From the NCBI GenBank assembly GCA_927443345.1, contig CAKMKJ010000027.1:1-62591 (forward strand): a stretch of 62,591 nt of DNA. The letters are read 5' to 3'. The position numbers and the translations under genes are program-made. The notes beneath the pieces are model-generated. The model saw only the letters and a list, made by a program, of their open reading frames with translations. It searched no databases and was not told the DNA's origin. Shown here piece after piece: positions 35,874 through 44,826 of the stretch. The stretch's first letter is position 1. Each line of letters begins with the position of its first letter. The DNA is from an uncultured Anaerolineaceae bacterium (GTDB lineage: Bacteria > Chloroflexota > Anaerolineae > Anaerolineales > Anaerolineaceae).

Positions 35874-37241
35874 ATGGCAAAACCAGTTGTAGCGTTGGTC
35901 GGTAGACCAAATGTAGGGAAGAGTACATTATTTAACCGTTTATGTGGTGAACGCCTGGCCATTGTGGATGACACACCAGGTACTACTCGTGATCGCATAT
36001 TTGCTGTGGGTGAATGGAGCGGCGTCCAGTTTGATATCGTGGATACTGGCGGAATTGACCCCACCTCGGCAAGCAGTAAATCTCCGCTTTCAATCGGTTC
36101 TGCCGATTTTATTTCCGAGATCAAATCACAAGCCATGCTGGCCATCACCGAAGCGGATGTTGTCATGTTTCTGGTTGATGCCATCAGCGGTGTAACACCT
36201 GCTGATTTTGAAGTCGCCCAAATTTTGCGCCAATCACAAAAAGTCATTGATGGTGTCGCTTTTCCGCCAGTGTTATTGGTGGTTAACAAAGCAGACAGCT
36301 TTCGTCAGCGCGACCTGGTAAACGAGTTTTACGAGTTAGGTCTGGGAGAACCCTGGCCGATTTCTTCAGTTCACGGCACCGGCACCGGTGACCTGCTGGA
36401 TGAGCTTTTAAGTAACTTTCCTGAACCTGACCCCGAAGATGATGACGACTCTGTCAAAATTGCGATCGTGGGCAAGCCGAATGTGGGTAAATCCAGTTTG
36501 TTGAATAAGCTCGCAGGAGAAGAACGTTCCATCGTCAGCCCAATTGCGGGCACCACGCGTGATGCAATTGATACAAAACTGATGGTCGAAGATATTCCCG
36601 TCACTCTTATCGATACTGCAGGCATACGCCGGCGTGGCAAGGTCGAACCAGGTGTTGAGAAGTTCAGCGTTGTGCGGTCGATGAAAGCTATTGAACGCTG
36701 CGACGTTGCTCTTCTGTTGATAGATGCTGTCGAAGGTATATCCGCTCAAGATACACACATTGCAGGCTACATCAAAGATGAACTCAAAAGCGCGGTGGTG
36801 GTGGTTAATAAATGGGATGCCATTGAAAAAGACAACTACACCATGCAAAATTATTCTGAGCGCATCCGCCAGGAACTTAACTTCATGGATTATGTTCCGA
36901 TACTCTTCATATCTGCCAAATCAGGTCAGCGCGTTGATCAGGTGATGCCAATGGCTTTGCAAGTTCAAGAAGAACGCCTTGCACATATTAATACCGGCTC
37001 ACTTAATCGTATTCTGCAAAAAGCCCAGAGTCTGCATGCGCCAACTTCAAAAACAGGCACATCAATTAAACTGTTTTATGGCACCCAAGTACGCACGAAT
37101 CCGCCTACCTTTATGATCTACTGTAACAATCCGAAATTGGCGCATTTTACATATTTGCGCTTTATCGAAAATCAAATCAGGTTGGAGTATCCATTCACCG
37201 GCACCCCCATTCGATTGGTGATGAAACCTCGACATGAATAA
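35874..37241 (+). CDS. der: Ribosome biogenesis GTPase Der (EngA)
   Basis: Der is an essential GTPase for 50S assembly with two tandem G domains and a KH-like end. Both are complete: GRPNVGKST, DTPGTTRD and NKAD in the first; GKPNVGKSS, PIAGTTRDAID, DTAGIRRRG and NKWD in the second. The KH-like domain covers about 355-455 and ends in GTPIRLVMKPRHE. At 455 residues the length is normal. gagg precedes the ATG; it sits 80 bases after cdaR and 18 before lepB. Confidence 0.97.
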   Translation: MAKPVVALVGRPNVGKSTLFNRLCGERLAIVDDTPGTTRDRIFAVGEWSGVQFDIVDTGGIDPTSASSKSPLSIGSADFISEIKSQAMLAITEADVVMFLVDAISGVTPADFEVAQILRQSQKVIDGVAFPPVLLVVNKADSFRQRDLVNEFYELGLGEPWPISSVHGTGTGDLLDELLSNFPEPDPEDDDDSVKIAIVGKPNVGKSSLLNKLAGEERSIVSPIAGTTRDAIDTKLMVEDIPVTLIDTAGIRRRGKVEPGVEKFSVVRSMKAIERCDVALLLIDAVEGISAQDTHIAGYIKDELKSAVVVVNKWDAIEKDNYTMQNYSERIRQELNFMDYVPILFISAKSGQRVDQVMPMALQVQEERLAHINTGSLNRILQKAQSLHAPTSKTGTSIKLFYGTQVRTNPPTFMIYCNNPKLAHFTYLRFIENQIRLEYPFTGTPIRLVMKPRHE

Positions 37242-37259
37242 CAAATTTCAGGCAGGAAC

Positions 37260-37853
37260 ATGGACGATTCAGATTATCAACCTGTAGAGCAAGTTGAACT
37301 CCAAACCGCAAAAAAAGTACCTTTCTGGCAGACACTTCCCGGAGAAGTGTTGCAAACTTTGATTTTGGCGGTTATTTTGTACTTTGCCATTGATTCAGTG
37401 TTTGAGCGGGTTATGGTGCAGAATATTAGCATGCAGCCGACACTTTATGAAGGCAACTTGATTGTGGTTAACAAATTGGCTTATAAATTGGGTGAGCTGC
37501 ACACAGGTGACATTGTAATTTTTCATAATCCCAATTTTCTTGAGGAAGATTACATCAAGCGCTTGATCGGAACCCCAGGAGATGTTATCAGCGTGAGTGG
37601 TGGAGTGGTCAGCGTGAACGGTACTGAATTGAATGAACCTTACATTTCTGATCAGCCAAATTATGAAGACACGTGGACGGTTCCTGCAGATTCTATTTTT
37701 GTACTAGGTGATAATCGCAACAGTTCTTCTGATTCACACAGTTGGGGATTTGTTCCCATTGAAGACCTGGTGGGTAAAGCGCTGATTGTGTATTGGCCGC
37801 CGCAAGCTGTTAAAGTGCTTTCGCATCCTGATTTCGGGCCGGCCGTTAACTAG
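37260..37853 (+). CDS. lepB: Signal peptidase I
   Basis: The enzyme cuts signal peptides on the outer face of the membrane. A single N-terminal helix (about 32-48) is followed by the catalytic boxes: Ser in NISMQPTL (about residue 58), Lys in YIKRLIGTPGD (about 99) and GDNRNSSSDSHSWG. At 197 residues it resembles the small Gram-positive forms. The ribosome site caggaa lies just before ATG, and the gene follows der by 18 bases. Confidence 0.96.
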   Translation: MDDSDYQPVEQVELQTAKKVPFWQTLPGEVLQTLILAVILYFAIDSVFERVMVQNISMQPTLYEGNLIVVNKLAYKLGELHTGDIVIFHNPNFLEEDYIKRLIGTPGDVISVSGGVVSVNGTELNEPYISDQPNYEDTWTVPADSIFVLGDNRNSSSDSHSWGFVPIEDLVGKALIVYWPPQAVKVLSHPDFGPAVN

Positions 37854-37940
37854 TTTGCGACTTTGATGGATTTCCAAACACACAAAACTGTGATATTCTT
37901 GTGGAAACAGCAGTAAAAATTGAAGAGACTTCTTTTATAA

Positions 37941-38243
37941 ATGACAGACCTTAGCCAAATACTTCCAGATCCGGTTTTTCCATGTGCAGAGTGCCAGGCA
38001 GGCCATATGCACCGAGATTATGTCGCCTATTTCACATATTTAGGTGATGAATTAATTTCTGTTCCTGACTTTCCAGCCTGGGTATGCGATATCTGCGGAC
38101 GCTGTGAATACGATGAGAATGCCTTGACCCGATTGACGCTATTATTAAGCCCTAACGCTGGCAAGACTATCACACCTTCACGCATGCTGCCAAATAGAAC
38201 CAGGCCGAAATCTAAAACCCAGCGCCCTACATCACCCGAATAA
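37941..38243 (+). CDS. YgiT-type zinc-finger protein
   Basis: The 100-residue protein carries two Cys pairs, C-x2-C at about residues 14-17 and C-x2-C near 50-53 (CDICGRC), the zinc site of YgiT/MqsA N-terminal domains. The middle is a beta-rich stretch like that family. MqsA-type antitoxins usually add a C-terminal helix-turn-helix, but here only a basic disordered tail follows and no toxin gene is adjacent. So it may be a stand-alone zinc protein. No ribosome site is evident before the ATG. Confidence 0.75.
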   Translation: MTDLSQILPDPVFPCAECQAGHMHRDYVAYFTYLGDELISVPDFPAWVCDICGRCEYDENALTRLTLLLSPNAGKTITPSRMLPNRTRPKSKTQRPTSPE

Positions 38244-38246
38244 TCA

Positions 38247-38276
38247 AAACCTCCCGCCAAATTTGGGAGGTTTTTT
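38247..38276. terminator. Bidirectional terminator between YgiT-like and kinase genes
   Basis: AAAACCTCCC (38247-38256) pairs with GGGAGGTTTT (38266-38275), followed by Ts on the plus strand. On the minus strand it also ends with TTTT, a few bases after the kinase stop. Confidence 0.85.
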
Positions 38277-38281
38277 GTGTC

Positions 38282-40390
38282 TTATGGCTGAGGCTTCGGC
38301 GGCTGCCAGGCCGGGTCTTTATCCGTGCTGGGCAGCATGGATAAATTCGTCTGATTCCCGCCATTTGCGTCCATGATGTAGATTTCTGCGTCACCGTCTC
38401 GATCAGAGGTGAACACGATCCACTTGCTATCAGGTGACCAGCATGGAGAGTAATCGAAACCTGTATCGGTCAGTTTTGTCGAGGTACGTCCGCGATCAGA
38501 GAAAACTGCCGTGAATATATTAGACTTGCCGGCAAACGAATGGGTATAAGCAAGCATACTGCCGTCAAAACTGATCGCAGGCTCCAAGACATTGCCTAAC
38601 CGTCCTTCATTTGAGGTGCGATCAAATTTTTGAAAATCCTGTGGCGTTCGGGTTTCTTTCTTAACAATATTAAACAATGAAATCATTTGCAGAACATGAA
38701 TTTCACCTGTTGAATATGTATAAAAGAGCCAATCACTATTGGGTGACCAGGCAGCATAGGTGTCTGAGAAACCCAATATGCTTAATAGCTCCTGGTTGGA
38801 ACCATCTGGGGCCATCACGACCAACTGGGGTGTTTTGTCTTCACGATAATAACTGGTAAAAGCAATAAACTTGTTATTGCTTGACCAGGCAGCATGGCGA
38901 TCATTACCAGGCCTTCTGCTAATATCAACGGGTTCCGTGTCAGGTTGTGTGATATCGATCATCCAAATATCATCTGCAAAAGCAGTGCCATTGGCAGACA
39001 TTTGTGTACTCCAACCTGAATAGATGATCTTTGTGCCATCCGGTGACCAGGCTGGGCTCGATTTATTATCCGGGCTAAAGGTGATCTGCTTCATATTACC
39101 AGGGATTGGATTATTGTTGGCGTCGAACCCGATTTCCATGGTCCAGACTTGTTGGTATCCGTCTGCTTGGCGGTCGCTGATGAAAGCCACTTTGCCTTTA
39201 TTATTAAGCTTATCAAAAGCAGCAGCATCCAGTGTGGGGATTATGGTTTCAGTGGGAGGTATTGCTTCAATTGTTGCAGTGGCTGCAACTACTACTTCAC
39301 TTGTGTTGGTCGGAATGATATCGTTCTGGGCCTGCTGCGTGGCGGTGGGCAAAGCGGCAACATTGGGTTGGCCTATTAGTCCAGCGGCTTTGAGTGCCAC
39401 GTATCCGCCTGTGACAATACCGGCAAAGACCAAGACGCCAACAATTATCAATAAGGCGGAGGATTTCTTTCTCACTTGTGGCGTACTGCCTGAACCGGGT
39501 TGGTTAAATGGGGTTTGAACAGGAGGTGGCACCGATGCCCGGTCAATCATTACGGTTTTTTGTGAGGCTTCACTTTCGGGCAGGGCATCGGGGTTTGTCA
39601 GGGCAGTGACGAAACTTGCCACACTGCTAAAACGCCCTTCAAGTTTGATCGAAAGCGCCTTGTCAATTGCGGCAGAAAAATGAGCCGGGATGCTGGTATT
39701 GATTTGGCTTAGTGAGATATATTCTTCTTCACCCATTAATCTGCGCGCGCTGTCAGCAGGCGGTTTGCCGGCAAAAAGATAATACAGGGTGGCGGCCAGG
39801 CTGAACTGATCTGAGTATGGCCCTGTGCGCATGCCGCTGACCTGTTCCGGGGGAGCGAATCCGGGTGAAAATGCCCATGCGCCTGTTTGTGTTTCTTGTG
39901 AGGCATCCCCGGTTTTAGCAATGCCAAAATCCACCAGCACCACATCACCAGAGGGGGTCACCTTAATGTTGGCGGGTTTGATGTCACGATGATAAATGGG
40001 AATTTCCTGCGTGTGCAGATAAGTTAGCGCGCTGCCAAGTTGAGAGGCCCATTTATTGATTTGTTCAAAAGTAAATTGTTTTTTGCTTTCAACCATTTCT
40101 TTCAGGTTTTCACCCGGGATGAAATCCATCACCAGATACTGGCTGTCGTTTTCGGTGAAATAGTCGATCACCCGCGGCAGGTTGGCGTGCTTGAGTGATG
40201 CCAGCAGCCGGGCTTCGCGGATGAACTGCGCCGATGTGTGTTGAGAGAGGTTATGGTTGGCTTTGACGGCTACCTTTGTATCCAGGCTCTCATCCATGGC
40301 CATGTAGACTTCTCCCATGCCCCCTTTGCCGAGCTGTTCCACGACTTTGTATCTGGATTTTAAAAGCATGCCCGATTCCATCGCTGTCAT
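38282..40390 (-). CDS. Transmembrane Ser/Thr kinase with C-terminal TolB-like propeller
   Basis: A Hanks-type kinase fills residues 10-275: GKGGMGEVY, Lys43, HRDIKPAN (134-141), DFG (154-156) and APPEQ. A Pro/Gln-rich linker, one membrane helix (about 315-337) and a Thr-rich spacer lead to an outer C-terminal half made of WD40-like PD40 repeats with the recurring SPDNKSSPAWSPDGTKI and CWSPDSKWIVFTSDRDG signatures. The propeller probably senses an extracellular ligand. The kinase usually phosphorylates other proteins; targets are unknown. At 702 residues the layout is complete. A ribosome site (gagggtgac) precedes the chosen start. Confidence 0.92.
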   Translation of the reverse strand: MTAMESGMLLKSRYKVVEQLGKGGMGEVYMAMDESLDTKVAVKANHNLSQHTSAQFIREARLLASLKHANLPRVIDYFTENDSQYLVMDFIPGENLKEMVESKKQFTFEQINKWASQLGSALTYLHTQEIPIYHRDIKPANIKVTPSGDVVLVDFGIAKTGDASQETQTGAWAFSPGFAPPEQVSGMRTGPYSDQFSLAATLYYLFAGKPPADSARRLMGEEEYISLSQINTSIPAHFSAAIDKALSIKLEGRFSSVASFVTALTNPDALPESEASQKTVMIDRASVPPPVQTPFNQPGSGSTPQVRKKSSALLIIVGVLVFAGIVTGGYVALKAAGLIGQPNVAALPTATQQAQNDIIPTNTSEVVVAATATIEAIPPTETIIPTLDAAAFDKLNNKGKVAFISDRQADGYQQVWTMEIGFDANNNPIPGNMKQITFSPDNKSSPAWSPDGTKIIYSGWSTQMSANGTAFADDIWMIDITQPDTEPVDISRRPGNDRHAAWSSNNKFIAFTSYYREDKTPQLVVMAPDGSNQELLSILGFSDTYAAWSPNSDWLFYTYSTGEIHVLQMISLFNIVKKETRTPQDFQKFDRTSNEGRLGNVLEPAISFDGSMLAYTHSFAGKSNIFTAVFSDRGRTSTKLTDTGFDYSPCWSPDSKWIVFTSDRDGDAEIYIMDANGGNQTNLSMLPSTDKDPAWQPPKPQP

Positions 40391-40580
40391 AACGTCACCC
40401 TCTAAAAATTGTGATTGTGATTCTGTGAAATATCATTGAATTAATCTTATAACAATATGCTGAATAATTCAAGAAAAGTTATCTTATAGAATATCCTAAT
40501 CTCTTTCCTATTTCTTCGCCATCCTAGTTTCGGCAGCGTCATCGGGTACAATAGGATTATTCCAGCCACAGAGGGTATCC

Positions 40581-41498
40581 ATGAAAGATCAAAACAAACC
40601 GATTCTCACTTTTATTCAATTTGTAAAAAGCCAGTTTGGCCCGGTTCACTTTACCTGGAAAACCCTGAGGGATTATGCACTGCTTTTAACTGGAGCCCTC
40701 ATCCAGGCTTTCTCCATGCGCATGTTTCTGGTACCCGGCCTTTTGGTCAGCGGCGGAATTAGTGGTGCAGCTCAAATTATTAACCATTACGTCTCTTTCC
40801 CCTTGGGCGTGATGATCTTTCTTGGAAATGTACCCCTCTTTGTTTTGGGCTGGCGTTTTTTGGGCGGACCGCGATTCGCAATCCGCACCGCTTTTGCGGT
40901 AACCAGTTTTTCAATTCTGACGGATGTATTGGGTTTTGTCTTACCTGTCAGCGGCATCACCAATGACAGTGTGCTCAACGCACTTTTTGGTGGTGTAACG
41001 CTCGGCATCGGCCTGGGATTGGTCTATCTCGGCCAGGGCACCAGCGGCGGTTCTGATATATTAGCCCGCATTCTCAATCACCGTTTTGGCATTTCAATAT
41101 CTCAGGCTTATTTAATTACTGATACGGTTGTTGTTTTGGCAGGTGGGTTTGCTTTTTCATGGCCAAACGCGCTTTATGCCCTGGTCGTCATTTATGTCAG
41201 CGGCATCGCGGCAGAAATGGTCTCTGAAGGTACGAGCATTTTCCGTACAGTTATGATTATTACTGATCAGTCTGAACAGGTGCGCAAGGTCATTCTTGAT
41301 GCATTGGAGCGCGGCGTAACCATCCTGTCTGGAACAGGCGGATTCACCGGCAAGGACCGGCCGGTTTTGTATACAGTGGTTACGCGTGCAGAAGTCAACC
41401 AGTTGAAGCAACTGGTTAAGGAAATTGACCCCAACGCTTTCGTAGTGGTTGGTATTGCCCACGAAGCCCTGGGGGAAGGTTTCAAACCCCTAAATTAA
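40581..41498 (+). CDS. YitT/DUF2179 family membrane protein
   Basis: Five or so membrane helices (residues 30-215) are followed by a cytoplasmic DUF2179 domain of about 80 residues with GGFTGKDRPVLYTVVTRAE. YitT relatives occur widely but their function is unsettled. GLVYLGQGTSGGSDILA is the family's conserved segment. The 305-residue length is normal. gaggg lies eight bases before the ATG. Its end overlaps the minus-strand YhhN gene by four bases. Confidence 0.9.
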   Translation: MKDQNKPILTFIQFVKSQFGPVHFTWKTLRDYALLLTGALIQAFSMRMFLVPGLLVSGGISGAAQIINHYVSFPLGVMIFLGNVPLFVLGWRFLGGPRFAIRTAFAVTSFSILTDVLGFVLPVSGITNDSVLNALFGGVTLGIGLGLVYLGQGTSGGSDILARILNHRFGISISQAYLITDTVVVLAGGFAFSWPNALYALVVIYVSGIAAEMVSEGTSIFRTVMIITDQSEQVRKVILDALERGVTILSGTGGFTGKDRPVLYTVVTRAEVNQLKQLVKEIDPNAFVVVGIAHEALGEGFKPLN

Positions 41499-42193
41499 TA
41501 ATTTAGAAAATGCAGCATGGCACCGGTTACCAGCCCGATCTGTCCGAGGTGGTAGGTGAGGTGCACATAGCTTTGACCGTATTTGACCTTTACCACAAAG
41601 CGGTCATAACCCAGCAGCGTGTCTGAAATATAAAAGAGGATGGCGCCGGTAGCGCACAAAGCTGCTGATAAAACACCCCAATCCGTGCGGAAGTTCGTTA
41701 TCAGTGCAGAAAATACCATTAAGGCGAGCGTCAGTCCATACGCGACGACGGCAGCTAAGAAACGTTTGCCGCGAGGCACTTTCAAAAGGCCTGGTTTCAG
41801 TGTGCGCAAGACTCTGGCAACAGAGATCCCCACGAGAATTGCCATCAGGATGGTACCGATGGTCAGGGGAGGGGGTTGTAAATTGAAACCGATCAAAAAG
41901 CTTAGATGCGCCAATAAAAAGGATGCCAACCCTACCATAAAGTAACGGGGATTTAGCATTAAGGCAATGTCGCCTAGCAGCGAAAAAACCAATGCAACTC
42001 CAAACCAGATCATACCCCCCTGCCATTGTGTCACCTGATAGGTCCAGATGATCAAAAAGAGAAGGGTTGCCGGTTTGGCAATGTAAAGTCTTATTTTCCA
42101 ACCCTTCCAGGTGGACGCCCAATCCAAAAATGCGAAGGCTATGGCGGCGAAGAAGCTCCAGGTTAGCAAATCATTTTTCCTTTCTGCCGGCAA
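41495..42193 (-). CDS. YhhN/TMEM86-like membrane protein
   Basis: The 232 residues form about eight membrane helices with the YhhN signature KPATLLFLIIW and LGDIALML in the first half. The human relative TMEM86B is a lysoplasmalogenase; bacterial function is mostly untested. The start at 42193 overlaps the end of era by 23 bases, suggesting that era and this gene are co-transcribed. Pro-rich loops QPPP at about 130 are normal for this family. Confidence 0.82.
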   Translation of the reverse strand: MPAERKNDLLTWSFFAAIAFAFLDWASTWKGWKIRLYIAKPATLLFLIIWTYQVTQWQGGMIWFGVALVFSLLGDIALMLNPRYFMVGLASFLLAHLSFLIGFNLQPPPLTIGTILMAILVGISVARVLRTLKPGLLKVPRGKRFLAAVVAYGLTLALMVFSALITNFRTDWGVLSAALCATGAILFYISDTLLGYDRFVVKVKYGQSYVHLTYHLGQIGLVTGAMLHFLNY

Positions 42194-43088
42194 AGCCCAG
42201 CAGTTTTAGGGCATCTGCACTGTTGCGCCAATTTTTGTTCACTTTGACGTGTAAATCCAGGTAGACCTTGCGTCCGCTCATGGATTCAATTTCCTGACGG
42301 GCGCGCATGCCGATCTTTTTGATCATTTCAGCTTTCTGGCCGATAATGATGCCTTTTTGTGAGTCGCGTTCTACGAAAATAGTCCCCACTATATATGCGC
42401 CTTCTTCTCCGCGCTCCTCGAACTCATCCACCTGTACGGCGATACAATGAGGCACTTCGTCACGAACGAATTCAAGTACTGCCTCGCGGATCAGTTCACC
42501 GGCGATATCGCGTTCATAATAATCAGTGATCGTGTCTGCATCATAGAAATGTTCACCCAGGGGCAGGGCTGCCAATACCTTGCCTTTGAGTTCTTCAAGG
42601 CCTTCTTTTGTCAGCGACGAAATCGCCACCATGTCGTTGGCCGGGAAGAGATCCAAACATGCTCTTTTGCGCTCAAGCAGCGTGTCTTCTGATATCAGGT
42701 CGCATTTTGAAAGGGTCATCAACACAGGTGGGCGTTTTCTGATGGTATTAAGGCGTTCAGCAATCAGTTTATCCTCGGGGGTTATCGGGGCACTGACATC
42801 CACCAGCCACAATACCAGGTCTGCATCATGCAGGCTTTCGGCGGCTTCCTGATTCATGAAGTCACCCAACTTGTGTTGGGGCACATGCAGTCCGGGGGTA
42901 TCCACAAAGATGATTTGTGAAGTTTCAGTGGTCAAGATGCCCAATTGACGGCGTCTTGTGGTTTGGGGTTTCGCCGAGACTGCAGCGATTTTTTGATCCA
43001 GAAGTGTGTTGATCAGAGTGGATTTACCCACGTTGGGGCGGCCTACAACGGCCACGTATCCCGCGTGAAACTTGTTTTCTTCAGTCAT
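42171..43088 (-). CDS. era: GTPase Era
   Basis: Era couples 16S rRNA maturation to cell growth. The chosen start (MTEENKFHAGYV) gives 305 residues, normal length. G1 GRPNVGKST, G3 DTPGLH and G4 LSKCD are visible (G4 reads SKCD instead of NKxD, a common Era variant), followed by the KH RNA-binding domain with GIIIGQKAEMIKKIG. An earlier in-frame start exists inside the upstream EamA gene, but the EamA stop lies two bases from the chosen ATG and aaagga precedes it. It continues into the YhhN gene. Confidence 0.95.
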   Translation of the reverse strand: MTEENKFHAGYVAVVGRPNVGKSTLINTLLDQKIAAVSAKPQTTRRRQLGILTTETSQIIFVDTPGLHVPQHKLGDFMNQEAAESLHDADLVLWLVDVSAPITPEDKLIAERLNTIRKRPPVLMTLSKCDLISEDTLLERKRACLDLFPANDMVAISSLTKEGLEELKGKVLAALPLGEHFYDADTITDYYERDIAGELIREAVLEFVRDEVPHCIAVQVDEFEERGEEGAYIVGTIFVERDSQKGIIIGQKAEMIKKIGMRARQEIESMSGRKVYLDLHVKVNKNWRNSADALKLLGFAGRKEK

Positions 43089-43090
43089 AA

Positions 43091-43999
43091 TTATCCTTTT
43101 TCTTGAGAGGCTGCCGCTGTGAGCGAGCCTGCGAGTGTTTTCTTGCGATTTACAATAATGATACCAAGAATAATCAATATTCCGCCAGCAAGCAGACGCC
43201 AACCTATTTTTTCATCCAGCACAATGGCTCCCAGGGTGATGCCGATTAGCGGCAGCAAGTATGTGGTCATGCTCACTCTTGAAGGGCCAATATCATTAAG
43301 CAATTTGTACCAGAGGATGCTGGCGATAAATGATCCAAGCAGCCCCAGCCAGGCAAACGCAATATAAGAGAGTGGAAGTTTTGGCAGCACAAACGGGGAT
43401 TCAAAAACAAGCATGGCAGGGATGAGGAAGATTAATCCAAAAGACATCTGGCCAAATGCCTGGCTTTCTGGGCTGACACCCTTGTTCTTCAATCTGGCAA
43501 ATACAGAACTGCCGCCATAAGAGAGGACGGCTGCCGTCATTGCCAGGATGCCCAAAAGTTGGCCATCGAGTCTGCCGTTGAGGCGGTCAGACATCAACAT
43601 CAGCACACCGCCAAAACCGACAATCAGCCCAATAATCCTTTGAGGAGTTAACCGTTCTTCTTTGATGAAAATAGCCGCAAAAATAGCCGTCGCCAGCGGT
43701 TGTGTTGAATTCATCACGGATGCCATGCCTGAAGAGATGTGTGTCTCGCTCCAGGTGATCAGGATGAAAGGCAGGGCGACGTTGAAAAATCCCAGAAACA
43801 GATACAGCCACCAAAATTTCATAGGATGTTGTTTGCGGGTGATTAAAAAGAAAATCACAAGTCCGAGGGTGGCAAAAGACACCCTGAAAAAGACCAGTGT
43901 AATGGGGTCTACTTCTTGTAAACCGATTTTGATCCAGAAAAAAGAGGTGCCCCAGACCAGAGAAAGGCCAAAAAACTTAAACCAGTTTTTGAGCGACAA
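43091..43999 (-). CDS. EamA/DMT-family transporter
   Basis: Ten membrane helices in 302 residues make two EamA repeats (about 8-140 and 155-290). RhaT/YdcZ-type signatures such as GTSFFWIKIGL, SSGMASVMNSTQPL and GSFIASILWYKLL are seen. Substrates of this group are metabolites or amino acids and cannot be assigned. It overlaps ogt by 23 bases at the start, and era follows two bases after its stop, so ogt, this gene, era and YhhN form one operon. Confidence 0.9.
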   Translation of the reverse strand: MSLKNWFKFFGLSLVWGTSFFWIKIGLQEVDPITLVFFRVSFATLGLVIFFLITRKQHPMKFWWLYLFLGFFNVALPFILITWSETHISSGMASVMNSTQPLATAIFAAIFIKEERLTPQRIIGLIVGFGGVLMLMSDRLNGRLDGQLLGILAMTAAVLSYGGSSVFARLKNKGVSPESQAFGQMSFGLIFLIPAMLVFESPFVLPKLPLSYIAFAWLGLLGSFIASILWYKLLNDIGPSRVSMTTYLLPLIGITLGAIVLDEKIGWRLLAGGILIILGIIIVNRKKTLAGSLTAAASQEKG

Positions 44000-44498
44000 T
44001 TTTATGTCCTTCCAGTTCTAACAACCACTGCTTGGTGAGAATGCCATCCGTGGCAGAGAAGCCTGTCAGGTTGCCATTGGCTGCCACCACCCGGTGGCAA
44101 GGGATGATGATGGGCATCGGGTTTCTGCCCAGTGCTCCGCCAACGGCCCGGCTGGCGCTGGGCTTTCCGAGCTTTGCCGCGATTTGTCCGTAGGTGAGGC
44201 TCTCTCCAAACGGGATGAACTGGGTGACCTCAAGCACCTGCTTTTGAAAGGGTTTAATCAGGGTCCAGTCAATGGGCAGGTTGAAAGACAAGCGCTTTCC
44301 AGCGAGATATTCGAGGATCTGTGCCATCGCCGCGTTTGCGTTTTGAAGCGCTTGCGAAGGGGAGGCATCTTTCAAATCAGCCTTGGGCTTATAGGACTTA
44401 CCCGGAAGGTCAACTTGAAGGACTCCCTGAATACTGGCCGTGACACGGATGGCACCGATATCGGTTATGAGGTGATCTAGTGTTGCTAAATGATTCAT
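43977..44498 (-). CDS. ogt: Methylated-DNA--protein-cysteine methyltransferase
   Basis: This suicide enzyme removes O6-alkyl groups from guanine. The active-site loop PCHRVV (Cys near residue 140) follows GRNPMPIIIP, and the YGQIAAKLGKPSASRAVGGALG helix-turn-helix is present. At 173 residues it lacks the Ada N-terminal domain, so it is Ogt/AGT type. Its 3' end overlaps EamA by 23 bases. A tandem 11-base repeat lies 50 bases upstream and may be a control site. Confidence 0.93.
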   Translation of the reverse strand: MNHLATLDHLITDIGAIRVTASIQGVLQVDLPGKSYKPKADLKDASPSQALQNANAAMAQILEYLAGKRLSFNLPIDWTLIKPFQKQVLEVTQFIPFGESLTYGQIAAKLGKPSASRAVGGALGRNPMPIIIPCHRVVAANGNLTGFSATDGILTKQWLLELEGHKIVAQKLV

Positions 44499-44546
44499 GA
44501 AATGAGGTTCCGCTGATTAAAATAGAATAGAAATAATCACAAAGAT

Positions 44547-44568
44547 ATCGTAGGGTAATCGTAGGGTA
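44547..44568. repeat. Tandem 11-base repeat upstream of ogt
   Basis: ATCGTAGGGTA occurs twice head-to-tail with no spacer, 49 bases before the minus-strand ogt start. It may be an operator or only a short duplication. Confidence 0.4.
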
Positions 44569-44645
44569 AGAGTCAAGTACATCCTGAGCATAACTGATAA
44601 TATATCTACAGGGCGACTTCTTTTCTTCTTCTCCTCCTTAGTAAA

Positions 44646-44674
44646 GAGAGCCGGGGTCGGCGTCCCCGGCTCTC
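44646..44674. repeat. Perfect 11-base-pair hairpin in the ogt/apt gap
   Basis: GAGAGCCGGGG pairs with CCCCGGCTCTC around seven bases. Neither side has a T-run. The 328-base gap between the divergent genes also holds a second stem (44713-44751). Confidence 0.5.
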
Positions 44675-44712
44675 AACGATTGTATCATACAGAAGGCTCA
44701 GGCCTTATGCAA

Positions 44713-44751
44713 ACAAAGATCTCCACCAACCGATGTGTGGGGATCTTTTGT
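44713..44751. other. Second hairpin upstream of apt
   Basis: ACAAAGATCTCCAC and GTGGGGATCTTTTGT pair over 14 positions with one bulge. A TATAAA follows at once, so the stem lies upstream of a probable apt promoter rather than in its leader. No purine riboswitch core was found here. Confidence 0.4.
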
Positions 44752-44826
44752 TATAAAATGGACGCCCATTTGAAGGTTTAGTGATAAACTTGTTTGGCAA
44801 AACAGGTTATTTCAAAGGAGTAAAGA

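Noticed and set aside
37941-38243. Toxin-antitoxin pair (MqsA-like)
   Set aside because: The zinc domain resembles MqsA's first half, but there is no helix-turn-helix and no small toxin gene on either side.
43977-43999. 23-base overlap of EamA and ogt as a wrong start
   Set aside because: Both homologies extend to or near the overlap, and similar overlaps occur at era/YhhN; it looks like translational coupling.
44646-44826. Purine riboswitch before apt
   Set aside because: Stems are present but the three-way junction and conserved loop bases of a purine aptamer are not, and the stems lie upstream of the likely promoter.
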